DNA of 64,000 nt from Prochlorococcus sp. AG-418-M08 (GTDB taxonomy: Bacteria > Cyanobacteriota > Cyanobacteriia > PCC-6307 > Cyanobiaceae): positions 1 through 64,000 of the forward strand of contig QCMG01000001.1 in assembly GCA_003213955.1 (NCBI GenBank), written 5' to 3'. A program made the position numbers and the translations under genes. A model generated the notes under the pieces. The model worked only from the letters and a program-made list of their open reading frames with translations, had not been told where the DNA came from and did no database searches. Of this stretch, positions 1-9,045 are shown in pieces; position 1 is the stretch's first letter; each line of letters opens with the position of its first letter.

Positions 1-140
1 CTAGATTTTTGAATAATATTCAATTCAGAATCACTAAGCTGACTTAATTTTTTAATATTGTTTAGTTTATTTTTAATTAAAAAAGATTTTTCATGTCTGA
101 AATTCTCAGGCAAAATTTCTAAAAATTTTTCTTCAATCAT
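1..140 (-). CDS. Hypothetical protein, N-terminal part only (runs off window)
   Basis: A minus-strand reading frame opens with ATG at 138-140 and stays open to the window edge, giving about 46 residues that begin MIEEKFLEILPENFRHEK. It sits 8 bases downstream of the ycf51-like stop and reads the same way, so the two may be co-transcribed. The short helical pattern with repeated Leu and the KLSQLSDSEL stretch recalls small helix-hairpin-helix-like domains such as DUF4332, but too little is present to assign a family. It is too short for the ORF track. Confidence 0.55.
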   Translation of the reverse strand, partial: MIEEKFLEILPENFRHEKSFLIKNKLNNIKKLSQLSDSELNIIQKS

Positions 141-148
141 TTATTTAA

Positions 149-592
149 TTAATTCATTTTAAAGCTTTTTTCTATTTCTCCAATAATTACGGGTTTACTA
201 ACGTCATCGGCAATCTTTGCGATTTTCCTAATTTTAATTTTTACTTTTGATCCTGATCTGCTTCCTTTTTTAAGATTTTCAGATAATTGTTTTAAAGTTG
301 GTTCAATAGCCTCTTCTGGAAATTCATCATCAGCTTTTGTAACAATTAAATCAAATCCATTATCATAAACAATTGGAACATATTTAGCGCCATCTATTTT
401 TATATTTTCTGAATAGCTTTGTATAAAAGCCCAACTGCTCAAAGAGAGTAATAATGAAAATATAGCAGCGCCTGTGATTCTAAATTTAAAACCAAAATTA
501 AAAATAAATGCAATTAAAGTGCCAAGAAAAAGAAATATCCCTAAAAATCCAAATATTTTAGGTGTATTCTCTAATAGTTCAAAAAAAGACAT
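149..592 (-). CDS. ycf51: Ycf51-like (DUF2518) membrane protein
   Basis: This 147-residue protein has two N-terminal hydrophobic segments (about residues 10-32 and 37-55) followed by a soluble domain with the stretch YVPIVYDNGFDLIV. Length and pattern match the cyanobacterial and plastid Ycf51 (DUF2518) family, whose role is unknown. Membrane attachment is read directly from the sequence; the family call is by recognition. It is divergent from the tamB-like gene with 64 bp between them, so both promoters must lie in that gap. Confidence 0.75.
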   Translation of the reverse strand: MSFFELLENTPKIFGFLGIFLFLGTLIAFIFNFGFKFRITGAAIFSLLLSLSSWAFIQSYSENIKIDGAKYVPIVYDNGFDLIVTKADDEFPEEAIEPTLKQLSENLKKGSRSGSKVKIKIRKIAKIADDVSKPVIIGEIEKSFKMN

Positions 593-656
593 TTAGTGGC
601 TTAGACCTAATTAATTTCTTATATTTTGTAAGCCTACTCTATTTTGGGATTCTAAA

Positions 657-2183
657 TTGAAAAAAATTAGATCTCTAAATTTTAATAAAAAACTTTTTTT
701 CTTAGGGACTGTATTGTCAATTAGTTTTGTAGGAACTTTTTTACTAAATAAATTTCTTGAGGATTTCTATAAGACGAGAAAGATAGGATTAGAAAATAGA
801 ATAGAAAAATTATTAAATAAAGAAGTAGATTTGGGTGATTATTCTGGGATTAGATTTCTTGGCATTTCTTTGAATAATTTAAAAATTATCGATAATAAGA
901 ACTTAAATTCTGAAATTGTAGCGAAGAATATCTATATAGGTATCATGCCAATTAGATCATTTTTAAATCAAAGATGGATTTTAAATGTAAGTCCTAAAAA
1001 AACTAATATTCAAATAAAAAAAGATTTTTTCAAAAGAGGCGAATTTAAAAATAATGAAAAAAAAATTATTAAAAACAAAGTAAAATATGATCTTAATTTC
1101 AATTTGAAAGAATCTGCAAATTTTAAATTAACAGATATTGGAATAGAAACTATTTTAAAAGGAAAATTAATATACAAATCAAAATCTAAGCAACTTTTTG
1201 GAAATATCAAGGCCTACTCTAGAGGTAGAGGGAATTTAAATTTAAAACTAAATACTTTCTTAGATAAAGATTTTTTGAATCTAGAGATATTAGCTAGTAA
1301 TTTTGATCTGAATAAATCTGAGTATAAATTCGGGGATAGGAAATTTGCTTTAAAAGGAGGAAAAATTAGATCTAATATTAAATTTTATAAATCCTCTAAG
1401 CAAACTTTTTGCAAAGGGAAGTTTTCTTTGAATAACTTAAAATTTAAGACTACTAATTTAGCAGAGGATTTGAAAACAGACTCTATTGATTTGTTATGCC
1501 AAGGCAATAATTTAATCGCTGATACGAAAAAACTCAATTACGGTACTCTAATCTCAAATTTTAATCTAAATCTGCCTTTAAATAAAAATATTAATAATAT
1601 AAAATTAAAAGGTAGTATTGGATATTTAGATAGTTTAAAGCCTGAAATAAAATTATCAGGAGAAATTCCCTATTGGTTTGATAAAAGGGGGATAAATTTT
1701 GGAAATCTTAATTCCAGTTTTATTCTTAATAGAACCCAATTATCTAATTTAAATATTTTTCGAAAAAATAGGATCAGGGGTTTTGTAACTGCAACAGGCG
1801 AATTAAGAGGTGAGATAAATAAACCTAATGTTCAAATCAATTTTAATGTTGATTATCCTCATTATAAAGGTATAAGAATTAGAGAAATATGGGAGGGTGA
1901 AATTAAAAATCAAAAAAATAAATATGTCTTAAATATGAATAATAGATATTCACCCGTTCCTTCTTTCTTATCTTTTGATTTTGATGCAAATATTAATTTA
2001 GAGAAGATAACCTTTAGTAGAATATTTAATTCTAATAAAGGTAGTTTAAACCTAATTAAAGTTAATGATCATTATAGTTGGCGAGCTAATAATTTTCCTT
2101 TAGACGAACTTGAACTAGCTATTGGTAATAATGATTTCGATAGAGTTGGGGGGGATTATAAATGGTTCAGGTTTCATCTCTAG
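657..2183 (+). CDS. tamB: TamB/TIC236-like (DUF490) protein, N-terminal part, frameshifted
   Basis: This frame encodes a single membrane anchor near the N-terminus (about residues 12-32) followed by long beta-rich, Asn/Lys-rich sequence, as in TamB family proteins that span the periplasm and help deliver outer-membrane proteins or lipids. Plastid TIC236 is a relative. The frame uses a TTG start. It runs into a G7 tract at 2148-2154 and ends 29 bases later in a short unrelated tail (DYKWFRFHL). The family sequence continues in the +1 frame, in the next entry. Reading through with one G removed gives RVGGIINGSGF and one protein of about 1,315 residues. The gene is therefore either truncated, phase-variable, or carries a sequencing error. 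Confidence 0.75.
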   Translation: MKKIRSLNFNKKLFFLGTVLSISFVGTFLLNKFLEDFYKTRKIGLENRIEKLLNKEVDLGDYSGIRFLGISLNNLKIIDNKNLNSEIVAKNIYIGIMPIRSFLNQRWILNVSPKKTNIQIKKDFFKRGEFKNNEKKIIKNKVKYDLNFNLKESANFKLTDIGIETILKGKLIYKSKSKQLFGNIKAYSRGRGNLNLKLNTFLDKDFLNLEILASNFDLNKSEYKFGDRKFALKGGKIRSNIKFYKSSKQTFCKGKFSLNNLKFKTTNLAEDLKTDSIDLLCQGNNLIADTKKLNYGTLISNFNLNLPLNKNINNIKLKGSIGYLDSLKPEIKLSGEIPYWFDKRGINFGNLNSSFILNRTQLSNLNIFRKNRIRGFVTATGELRGEINKPNVQINFNVDYPHYKGIRIREIWEGEIKNQKNKYVLNMNNRYSPVPSFLSFDFDANINLEKITFSRIFNSNKGSLNLIKVNDHYSWRANNFPLDELELAIGNNDFDRVGGDYKWFRFHL

Positions 2184-4605
2184 AGATCAAATGAATTTTG
2201 ATGGTCGTTTCGCATGGAGTTTAGGAAAATATAAGAATATAAAGTTTGCTAATTCATTATTCGCTTTTAATTATAATGAAAAATCTTTTTACATTAATTC
2301 ATCATTGTATCCAATTGATGGAGGTACAATTGATCTTGAATATGATTCTAATGAAGATAATAGTTTTAATATAAATTTTACTAATATTAGTACTAGTTGG
2401 TCATTGCTAACAGCAGTAGATATTTTTAATCTTGATAATAAAAAAATCGTTCCAAATGGTAATTTCAGAGATTTGGAGGATATAGAAATAAGCAATAGTG
2501 ATAAATCATTTAAAGAAAAAATTACATTCATAAATAATTTTTTAAATGAAAATATCATTTTGGAAAATAAATTTAATTTAAAAAGATATTTAAGCAAATT
2601 TGAAAGTAGATATGATGCAAATGTAACGATAGAAGGTAATGACAAATCTAATTTTAGATTAAAAACTAAATTGAATGGATATCTTGATATCAAAAACGAT
2701 GTTAAAAAAAGTTCTAAAGAAGAGTTTTCTCTAGATTTGGAAGGAGGGATTTTTACAGGGAAAGGCTTTTTATATATTAATAAATTGCCTTTGAAAAGTA
2801 TAAATATTTTTTTAGATAAACCAAGAGATTTTGAAGGCGATTTGAATATTAAATTACTTTATAATCTAGATCAAAAATCCTTTACTACTAATATTTCTTC
2901 GCTTAATACATCTATTAACAGTAGCCCGATCATAATTGATATTGGAAGTGTTCAATTTAGTAAATCAATTTTTGATTTAAATTTATCTTTTTTAGTGAAT
3001 AATTCAAACATTCCAATAAATTTTTCAGGCTCCATACCTATTAATAAAAAGGATAAATTAGACTTAAGATTAAATGGTAATGGAAAGTTTATTGAATTAA
3101 TTGATATATTTGCTGATGATTACTTCACTTTTAAAAAAGGTGATGTAAATTTAAGAATGATATTAACAGGAACAATAAATAAACCTATTGCTAATGGTTT
3201 TGTTGTTATTAAGGATTCTGAGATTGATATTTATAGCAATATTATTAAAAATATTAATAGCATTCTTATTTTCGATTTTGATCATATAGAAATTAAAAGT
3301 TTTGAAGCTTCTGATAATGCTTCTGGGAATATTCTAATTAAGGGAGTTCTACCTTTTTATGATGGAAGTAGTTTTAAAGATAAAGATATTAGCTTAGTAA
3401 CCAATAAATTTAATATTAAATCAAAAAATATAAAATTCCTAACTGACTCTAAAATTAATATCGGTGGATCATTCATTGAACCAATCTTTAGTGGCAAATT
3501 ATCACTAAATAATGGTTTTATTAATTTAAATAATGCTAATAAAAAAAATAATAAAAAAAATGATTCTAAAGAAAAAAATAATGAAAGAAATTGGCCAGAA
3601 CTATTTTGGAAAAAAGATAAGAAAATTGAAATAATTTCTAATGAGACCATATTAAATTCTTTTCTGCTAGGGAAAAATGTCCCAAATTATCTCGAAAATT
3701 TAAATTTTAAGAACCTAAAATTAAAACTTGGTCCAGATTTCAGAATTCAATATTCAGAAATAGTTAAAGCTTATCTAGATACCAAGTTAGATTTAAATCT
3801 TGATGGAAAAGTTGGAGAAGATTTAAATGCCAGAGGTCTCATTACTTTAAGTAAAGGTACAGCAAATTTATATACAACACCATTCAAATTAGATAAAAAT
3901 AAAGAAAATTATATTTTATTTGCCTCTAGAAGCGGCATTGTTCCTTACATTAACTTTTCTCTCACTAGTAAAGTTCCAGATACAATAATACCAATTAGTG
4001 AAAATAATCAAGATCTGAATATCTCAAGCGGTATAGATGAGAATTTGAGTTCAAGCGGTTTTGGAGTGGTTGGCATTGGTAATACGAGACTTATAAAAAT
4101 TGAGGCATCATATGAAGGTTTTCTAGATCAATTATCATTTGAAGATGAAAATAAAAAAATACAATTAAGAAGTACTCCAAGTTATAACAGATCTCAAATT
4201 ATAGGTTTAATAGGAGGAAACTCTGCAAATTTAATAAATAGAGCATTTATTTCTCAAATAAATAGTTCAGATGGATTTAGTGAGAGATTTCAGTTGTCTT
4301 TATATCCTGCCTTAATAGAAAATAATGAACCCATAAATAATGTTTTTTCTAATGAAAATATTGATGTAGATGATACAGAAAAATCATCTTCAAATACTGG
4401 GTTCTCTACCCAAGCTTGGATTGCTGAAATAGGTCTGGATATTACTGATAGAATAAATTTCGCTGTTCAAGCTACTCCGGATAGGGATGATTTACCCCCT
4501 TTAGGGATACTGACTTTACAAGCTAATCCAAATTTGGAATTATTAGGTTCTATGGATTCTGAGGGAGAGTGGAAAAGTCAAGTTCAATTATTTTTCAGAT
4601 ATTAA
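2122..4605 (+). CDS. tamB: TamB/TIC236-like protein, C-terminal DUF490 part, other side of frameshift
   Basis: This is the continuation of the preceding gene in the next frame; the ATG at 2122 lies inside the upstream coding sequence and is probably not a real start. The homologous sequence effectively begins at about 2155, just after the G7 tract. The C-terminal 300 residues carry the DUF490 pattern (DLNLDGKVGEDLNARGLITLSKGTANLYTTPFKL in outline) and end in an aromatic FFRY, typical of TamB. A very Lys/Asn-rich linker lies around 3530-3600. If translated alone it lacks the membrane anchor and would not be exported, so function depends on the frameshift being absent or bypassed. proA follows 65 bases downstream. 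Confidence 0.75.
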   Translation: MVIMISIELGGIINGSGFISRDQMNFDGRFAWSLGKYKNIKFANSLFAFNYNEKSFYINSSLYPIDGGTIDLEYDSNEDNSFNINFTNISTSWSLLTAVDIFNLDNKKIVPNGNFRDLEDIEISNSDKSFKEKITFINNFLNENIILENKFNLKRYLSKFESRYDANVTIEGNDKSNFRLKTKLNGYLDIKNDVKKSSKEEFSLDLEGGIFTGKGFLYINKLPLKSINIFLDKPRDFEGDLNIKLLYNLDQKSFTTNISSLNTSINSSPIIIDIGSVQFSKSIFDLNLSFLVNNSNIPINFSGSIPINKKDKLDLRLNGNGKFIELIDIFADDYFTFKKGDVNLRMILTGTINKPIANGFVVIKDSEIDIYSNIIKNINSILIFDFDHIEIKSFEASDNASGNILIKGVLPFYDGSSFKDKDISLVTNKFNIKSKNIKFLTDSKINIGGSFIEPIFSGKLSLNNGFINLNNANKKNNKKNDSKEKNNERNWPELFWKKDKKIEIISNETILNSFLLGKNVPNYLENLNFKNLKLKLGPDFRIQYSEIVKAYLDTKLDLNLDGKVGEDLNARGLITLSKGTANLYTTPFKLDKNKENYILFASRSGIVPYINFSLTSKVPDTIIPISENNQDLNISSGIDENLSSSGFGVVGIGNTRLIKIEASYEGFLDQLSFEDENKKIQLRSTPSYNRSQIIGLIGGNSANLINRAFISQINSSDGFSERFQLSLYPALIENNEPINNVFSNENIDVDDTEKSSSNTGFSTQAWIAEIGLDITDRINFAVQATPDRDDLPPLGILTLQANPNLELLGSMDSEGEWKSQVQLFFRY

Positions 4606-4670
4606 TTCCTAAAATAAAAGTTTAAATAATGCTTATTTTGAATTATTATTAGATTTAAATAATTAATATT

Positions 4671-5981
4671 ATGACTGATATATTTGAAGTTCCAATACCT
4701 GATACTGATCTTTTAGATAAAGCAGAGAATCTTCGTTTAGCTTCAATTAAAACATGCCAAACAAATAATAATGAACGAATTAGAGCCCTATGCTTAATGG
4801 CTGATTCTTTAGAAGAAAACTCTAAAGAAATAATCGATGCTAATATTCAAGATTATGAAAAAGCCAAAAATAAAGGAATTTCAAAAGCCTTACTTTCTAG
4901 ATTAAAATTATCAAAAGAAAAATTAAACCTGGGAATCGAAGGTGTAAGGAAAGTTGGAGATTTGTCAGATCCAATAGGTCAAATTCAAATAAAAAAGGAA
5001 CTTTCCAGAGGATTAATTCTAGAGAGGAAAACAGTACCCATTGGAGTATTAGGAGTCATTTTTGAATCAAGACCTGATGCTGTAATGCAAATAAGTTCTT
5101 TGGCAATTAGATCTGGGAATGGAGTAATGCTCAAAGGGGGAAGTGAAGCAAATTTGACTAATCTTGCAATAGTTTCTGCTTTAAAGAAGGGCTTGCAAAA
5201 ATCTAATCTTGATGAAAAGGCTATCTGTTTATTAACAACTAGAAAAGATAGTATGGCGATGCTGAAGTTAGAAAAATATATAAATTTAATTATTCCAAGA
5301 GGAAGTAATGAACTAGTAAAATTTATACAGGAGAATACACGAATTCCTGTTTTAGGTCATGCTGATGGAATTTGTCATTTATATATCGATAATGAATTAA
5401 ATCTTGATCATGCTTTAAAAGTGGCGTTAGACAGCAAGATTCAATATCCAGCTGCATGCAATGCTATTGAGACTCTTTTAATACACAAAGATATTGCCCC
5501 TAATTTTTTGAAAAAAGCCATCCCAATTTTTAATGCTAACAATGTTAAATTAGTTGGAGATGAAAAATCTGTTCAACTGGGTGTTGCTTTTGAAGCTAAT
5601 TATAAAGACTGGCAAACTGAATATTTAGATCTTATTCTTTCTATAAAAATTGTTGATCATTTAGAAGAAGCAATTGCTCACATACAAAAATTTAGTTCGA
5701 AACATACAGATGGAATAATTACAACAAACATTAATAATGCTAATAAATTCATGAGTGAGATTGATAGCGCCGGAGTTTTTCATAATTGCTCTACAAGATT
5801 TGCAGATGGATTTAGATATGGCTTTGGAGCGGAAGTTGGGATATCTACTCAAGCATTACCCCCAAGAGGCCCTGTTGGGCTAGAAGGGTTAGTAACTTAT
5901 AAGTACTTTTTAAGAGGCGAAGGCCATATTGTGGATGATTTTTCATTAGGTAAGTCAATCTATACCCATAAAGATCTTTAA
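4671..5981 (+). CDS. proA: Glutamate-5-semialdehyde dehydrogenase (gamma-glutamyl phosphate reductase)
   Basis: ProA reduces gamma-glutamyl phosphate to glutamate-5-semialdehyde with NADPH, the second step of proline synthesis. The 436-residue length is normal for the family. The catalytic Cys lies in YPAACNAIETLL (about residue 262), and the FESRPDAVMQ and LPPRGPVGLEGL motifs are typical of ProA. proB is not in the window. folB follows after 11 bases on the same strand, so co-transcription is likely. Confidence 0.95.
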   Translation: MTDIFEVPIPDTDLLDKAENLRLASIKTCQTNNNERIRALCLMADSLEENSKEIIDANIQDYEKAKNKGISKALLSRLKLSKEKLNLGIEGVRKVGDLSDPIGQIQIKKELSRGLILERKTVPIGVLGVIFESRPDAVMQISSLAIRSGNGVMLKGGSEANLTNLAIVSALKKGLQKSNLDEKAICLLTTRKDSMAMLKLEKYINLIIPRGSNELVKFIQENTRIPVLGHADGICHLYIDNELNLDHALKVALDSKIQYPAACNAIETLLIHKDIAPNFLKKAIPIFNANNVKLVGDEKSVQLGVAFEANYKDWQTEYLDLILSIKIVDHLEEAIAHIQKFSSKHTDGIITTNINNANKFMSEIDSAGVFHNCSTRFADGFRYGFGAEVGISTQALPPRGPVGLEGLVTYKYFLRGEGHIVDDFSLGKSIYTHKDL

Positions 5982-5992
5982 ATATTTTTAAA

Positions 5993-6355
5993 ATGGAGAC
6001 GTATTTAAAAATTAAGAATATTAAACTTTGGGCAAGAGTCGGTGTCTTAGAGGAAGAAAGAGAATTAGGACAACTTTTTAAATTAGATTTATTTTTGTGG
6101 GCTGATTTTGAGAATTGTACTCATAATGATGATATTAAAAGAACAATTGATTATGCAAAATTAGTTGAAATATTAAAGTATCATTCGAAGAAGATATGTT
6201 GTTTTACGATTGAGAAATATTCAGATCAAATTTTAAAAATTATTAATGAAGAATTTCAGCTTAACCGAATTAAAATTATTTTAACCAAATGCAAGCCTCC
6301 AATCATAGGATTTGATGGAGAGGTTTCAATAGTAAGAATTTTTGAAAATAATTAA
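5993..6355 (+). CDS. folB: Dihydroneopterin aldolase
   Basis: FolB cleaves 7,8-dihydroneopterin to 6-hydroxymethyl-dihydropterin and glycolaldehyde in folate synthesis. The 120-residue protein shows the family outline: an N-terminal GVLEEERELGQ segment with the conserved Glu, TIDYAKLVEIL in the middle, and a C-terminal KPPIIGFDGEVSIVR. It is packed between proA (11 bases) and the lipase-like gene (5 bases). Confidence 0.9.
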   Translation: METYLKIKNIKLWARVGVLEEERELGQLFKLDLFLWADFENCTHNDDIKRTIDYAKLVEILKYHSKKICCFTIEKYSDQILKIINEEFQLNRIKIILTKCKPPIIGFDGEVSIVRIFENN

Positions 6356-6360
6356 AAGTT

Positions 6361-6954
6361 TTGTCTAAAAGAAACCCAATAATTTTAATTCATGGTCTGT
6401 GGAATACATCAGATATCTTCTATTCGATCACTTCGAAACTTGATGAAATAGGAATTGAATATTTTGCTCCAACTTTAAAACACAAATATGGAATGACTTC
6501 TATAGTTGAATTAACTAATCTATTAAATCAACTAATTATAGAGAAATATGGTTTAGAAAAAGAACTTGATATTTTGGGATTTTCAATGGGAGGAATAATT
6601 GGGAGGTATTGGATTATAAAATTTAATGGTTACAAAAGAACCCGACAATTTATAACTGTGGGATCGCCTCATAATGGAACATTTGCTTCACAAATAGTTC
6701 CTAAATATCCCTTTAGAGGAATATCTGAAATGAAAATAAATAGTTTTTTATTAAGAGAGCTTTCTAAATATGATTATCTTCTTAAAGGCATAAATTGTAT
6801 TAGCTTCTTTACTTATTGGGACCTTATGGTTATCCCAGGATGGAAAGCAATTTTGAATTCGGGTGAAAAAATATCCTTAAATATCTATAAACATAAAAAT
6901 TTAATAAGAAATCCAGAAGCAGTTGAAAGAATCATCTATAGACTTCTTAAGTAG
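6361..6954 (+). CDS. Lipase-like alpha/beta hydrolase
   Basis: The 197-residue protein begins with PIILIHGLWNTSDIF, a beta-strand plus oxyanion-loop HG motif, and has the nucleophile elbow GFSMGG (Ser near residue 75). VGSPHNGTFASQIV follows, as in bacterial triacylglycerol-lipase/esterase (EstA-like) proteins. The start is TTG at 6361; no ATG lies upstream in frame near the folB stop. The substrate is unknown. Its last 8 bases overlap the 3' end of the convergent oligopeptidase gene. Confidence 0.8.
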   Translation: MSKRNPIILIHGLWNTSDIFYSITSKLDEIGIEYFAPTLKHKYGMTSIVELTNLLNQLIIEKYGLEKELDILGFSMGGIIGRYWIIKFNGYKRTRQFITVGSPHNGTFASQIVPKYPFRGISEMKINSFLLRELSKYDYLLKGINCISFFTYWDLMVIPGWKAILNSGEKISLNIYKHKNLIRNPEAVERIIYRLLK

Positions 6955-9034
6955 TACTTGATAGACCTAAATGTCTTATTAAAGGATCAGTTTTTGGTTC
7001 CCTCCCTCTAAATAATTTAAATACCTCTAAAGGGGATAAACTTCCACCAAGACTTAAAATTGTATCTTTAAATTTCCTCCCAACTACTTTTATATTTTTA
7101 TTATTTTCTAAATCTGCCTCTTCAAACATGGAAAAAGCATCTGCACTTAGGACTTCTGCCCATTTGTAAGAGTAATATCCTGCAGAATACCCCCCTGCAA
7201 ATATGTGGCTAAAACAGCAAAGGAATTTATCTTCCTTTATAGGATCAATTACTGTTGTTTGAAGGGCAATTTCTTTTCTGATCTCATCGGCAGTTTTACA
7301 CTCATTGCTATCAATATTACTATGCAATCTTAGATCTGTAATCGCAAAATGTAATTGTCTTAGAGTCGCCATACCGCAGTTAAAGGTTCTATTCTTAACT
7401 AATTTTTCAAAATTAGCATCTGATAAACTTTCTCCTGTTTTATAATGTTTGGCTATATTCAATAAGGTATTTTTGTGGAAACACCAGTTTTCCATGAATT
7501 GACTGGGAAGTTCAACTGCATCCCATTCAACATTATTAATACCGGCTGCTTGTGGAAGATTTACTGTAGTAAGCATATGCTGGAGGCCGTGACCAAATTC
7601 ATGGAAAAGGGTTTGAACCTCATCAAAACTCATTAAACTTGGTTTGTCTTTGGATGGTGGAGTTTGATTACAAACTAAATATGCGACAGGCAAAGTATTT
7701 CTACCAATATTATTTTTATTAAGGCATTCATCCATCCATGCTCCTCCTCGCTTTGATTCAGGCCTTGAATATGGATCTAGATAAAATGAGGCTATTTTTT
7801 CATTGTCTTTGTTAAATATATTAAAAAATAAAACGTCATCATTCCATACAGGAGCTTTATTAGTGGATTCTATAACTTTGATTTCAAAGAGCTTTTCACT
7901 AAGGTCAAATAGACCTTTTAAAACATCATTAAGAGGGAACCAGGGCCTAAGAGATTCTTGATCCAAATTGAGCTTTTCCTTTCTTAGAAGCTCAGACCAA
8001 TAACTAATATCCCAGGGCTCAAGATCCTCAGTTTTTAAAAATCCATTATCTTTTGCAAATTTATTGAGTATTTCCAGTTCATTTTTAGCTTTTTTAAAAG
8101 CAGGCTTCCTTAACTCCTCTAAAAGTTTTTCAACATTTTTAATTTCCTTAGCCATTTTTGTTGAGAGACTTAATTCTGCCCAACTTTCATAACCCAGTAG
8201 CTTAGCCTGTTTAGTCCTGAGAGATATTATATCTTCAATTATTTGAGAGTTATTATTTTCTCCTTGAGAGGCTCTACTTACAAAAGCTTTATATAGTTTT
8301 TCCCTAAGACTACGATCATTTGCATATGTCATAAACGAGGTATAAGTTGGAATATCTAAACTTAATTTCCAAGGCCCATTGTCTGTATCAGGTTCTCCTT
8401 CTTTTTTTAGGTGTTCATGGGCTGATATTGACATTAATTCTAAAACCCTTTCTGGAAGCCCATCGACTTTAGATTTATCATTTAAAATCAAAGACCAACC
8501 ATTAGTAGCATCTAAAACATTATTACTAAAATTTGTAGATAGCTTTCCTAACTTTTCAGAAATAGCATTAAATTCTTTCTGATCTTTGATATTTAATGAA
8601 ATGCCTTTATGTTCCATTTCTATTATTTCTTTATCTAGAATTCTATTTTTGATTCCATCAAAATTATTTGTTTCTTTAAGTTTTACTAGAGCATTATAAA
8701 TGATCTTACTTTGTCCAAACTTATTGCTTATATTAATAATTTCTGGTAGAAACTTTGAGTAAATTTCTCTTAAACTTTCAGAATTTTTAACTCCATTAAG
8801 ATGACTTATTACTCCCCAACTCCACCTGATAATTTCATTGACTTCATTTAGAGGATTTATTACTTTTCCCCATTCTAAAGAATCTTGGTCCAGGTAATTA
8901 GATAAAAAATTTTCAATATTTTGGAAATCAAGATTTATTTTCTTTATTACTTGCGGAAATTCTTGATTAATTTTATCAGAAGTAAATTTTTTAAATTCTG
9001 GTAATTTTCCGTAATTAAAAATTGAAGCTTCCAT
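6947..9034 (-). CDS. prlC: M3-family oligopeptidase (oligopeptidase A-like)
   Basis: A zinc metallopeptidase of the M3 (thimet oligopeptidase/PrlC) family that degrades short peptides in the cytoplasm. The 695-residue length fits. The zinc site HEFGH lies near residue 478 in LFHEFGHGLQHML, followed by the downstream Glu in NNVEWDAVELPSQFMENW. No signal peptide is seen. It lies 11 bases downstream of ndhD at the end of a minus-strand run. Confidence 0.92.
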   Translation of the reverse strand: MEASIFNYGKLPEFKKFTSDKINQEFPQVIKKINLDFQNIENFLSNYLDQDSLEWGKVINPLNEVNEIIRWSWGVISHLNGVKNSESLREIYSKFLPEIINISNKFGQSKIIYNALVKLKETNNFDGIKNRILDKEIIEMEHKGISLNIKDQKEFNAISEKLGKLSTNFSNNVLDATNGWSLILNDKSKVDGLPERVLELMSISAHEHLKKEGEPDTDNGPWKLSLDIPTYTSFMTYANDRSLREKLYKAFVSRASQGENNNSQIIEDIISLRTKQAKLLGYESWAELSLSTKMAKEIKNVEKLLEELRKPAFKKAKNELEILNKFAKDNGFLKTEDLEPWDISYWSELLRKEKLNLDQESLRPWFPLNDVLKGLFDLSEKLFEIKVIESTNKAPVWNDDVLFFNIFNKDNEKIASFYLDPYSRPESKRGGAWMDECLNKNNIGRNTLPVAYLVCNQTPPSKDKPSLMSFDEVQTLFHEFGHGLQHMLTTVNLPQAAGINNVEWDAVELPSQFMENWCFHKNTLLNIAKHYKTGESLSDANFEKLVKNRTFNCGMATLRQLHFAITDLRLHSNIDSNECKTADEIRKEIALQTTVIDPIKEDKFLCCFSHIFAGGYSAGYYSYKWAEVLSADAFSMFEEADLENNKNIKVVGRKFKDTILSLGGSLSPLEVFKLFRGREPKTDPLIRHLGLSSTT

Positions 9035-9045
9035 TTTATCGAAAA

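Noticed and set aside
3357-3650. Minus-strand ORFs inside tamB (also 1010-1210 and 2289-2693)
   Set aside because: Ser/Leu/Phe-rich shadows of a Lys/Asn-rich coding strand, with no recognisable domains.
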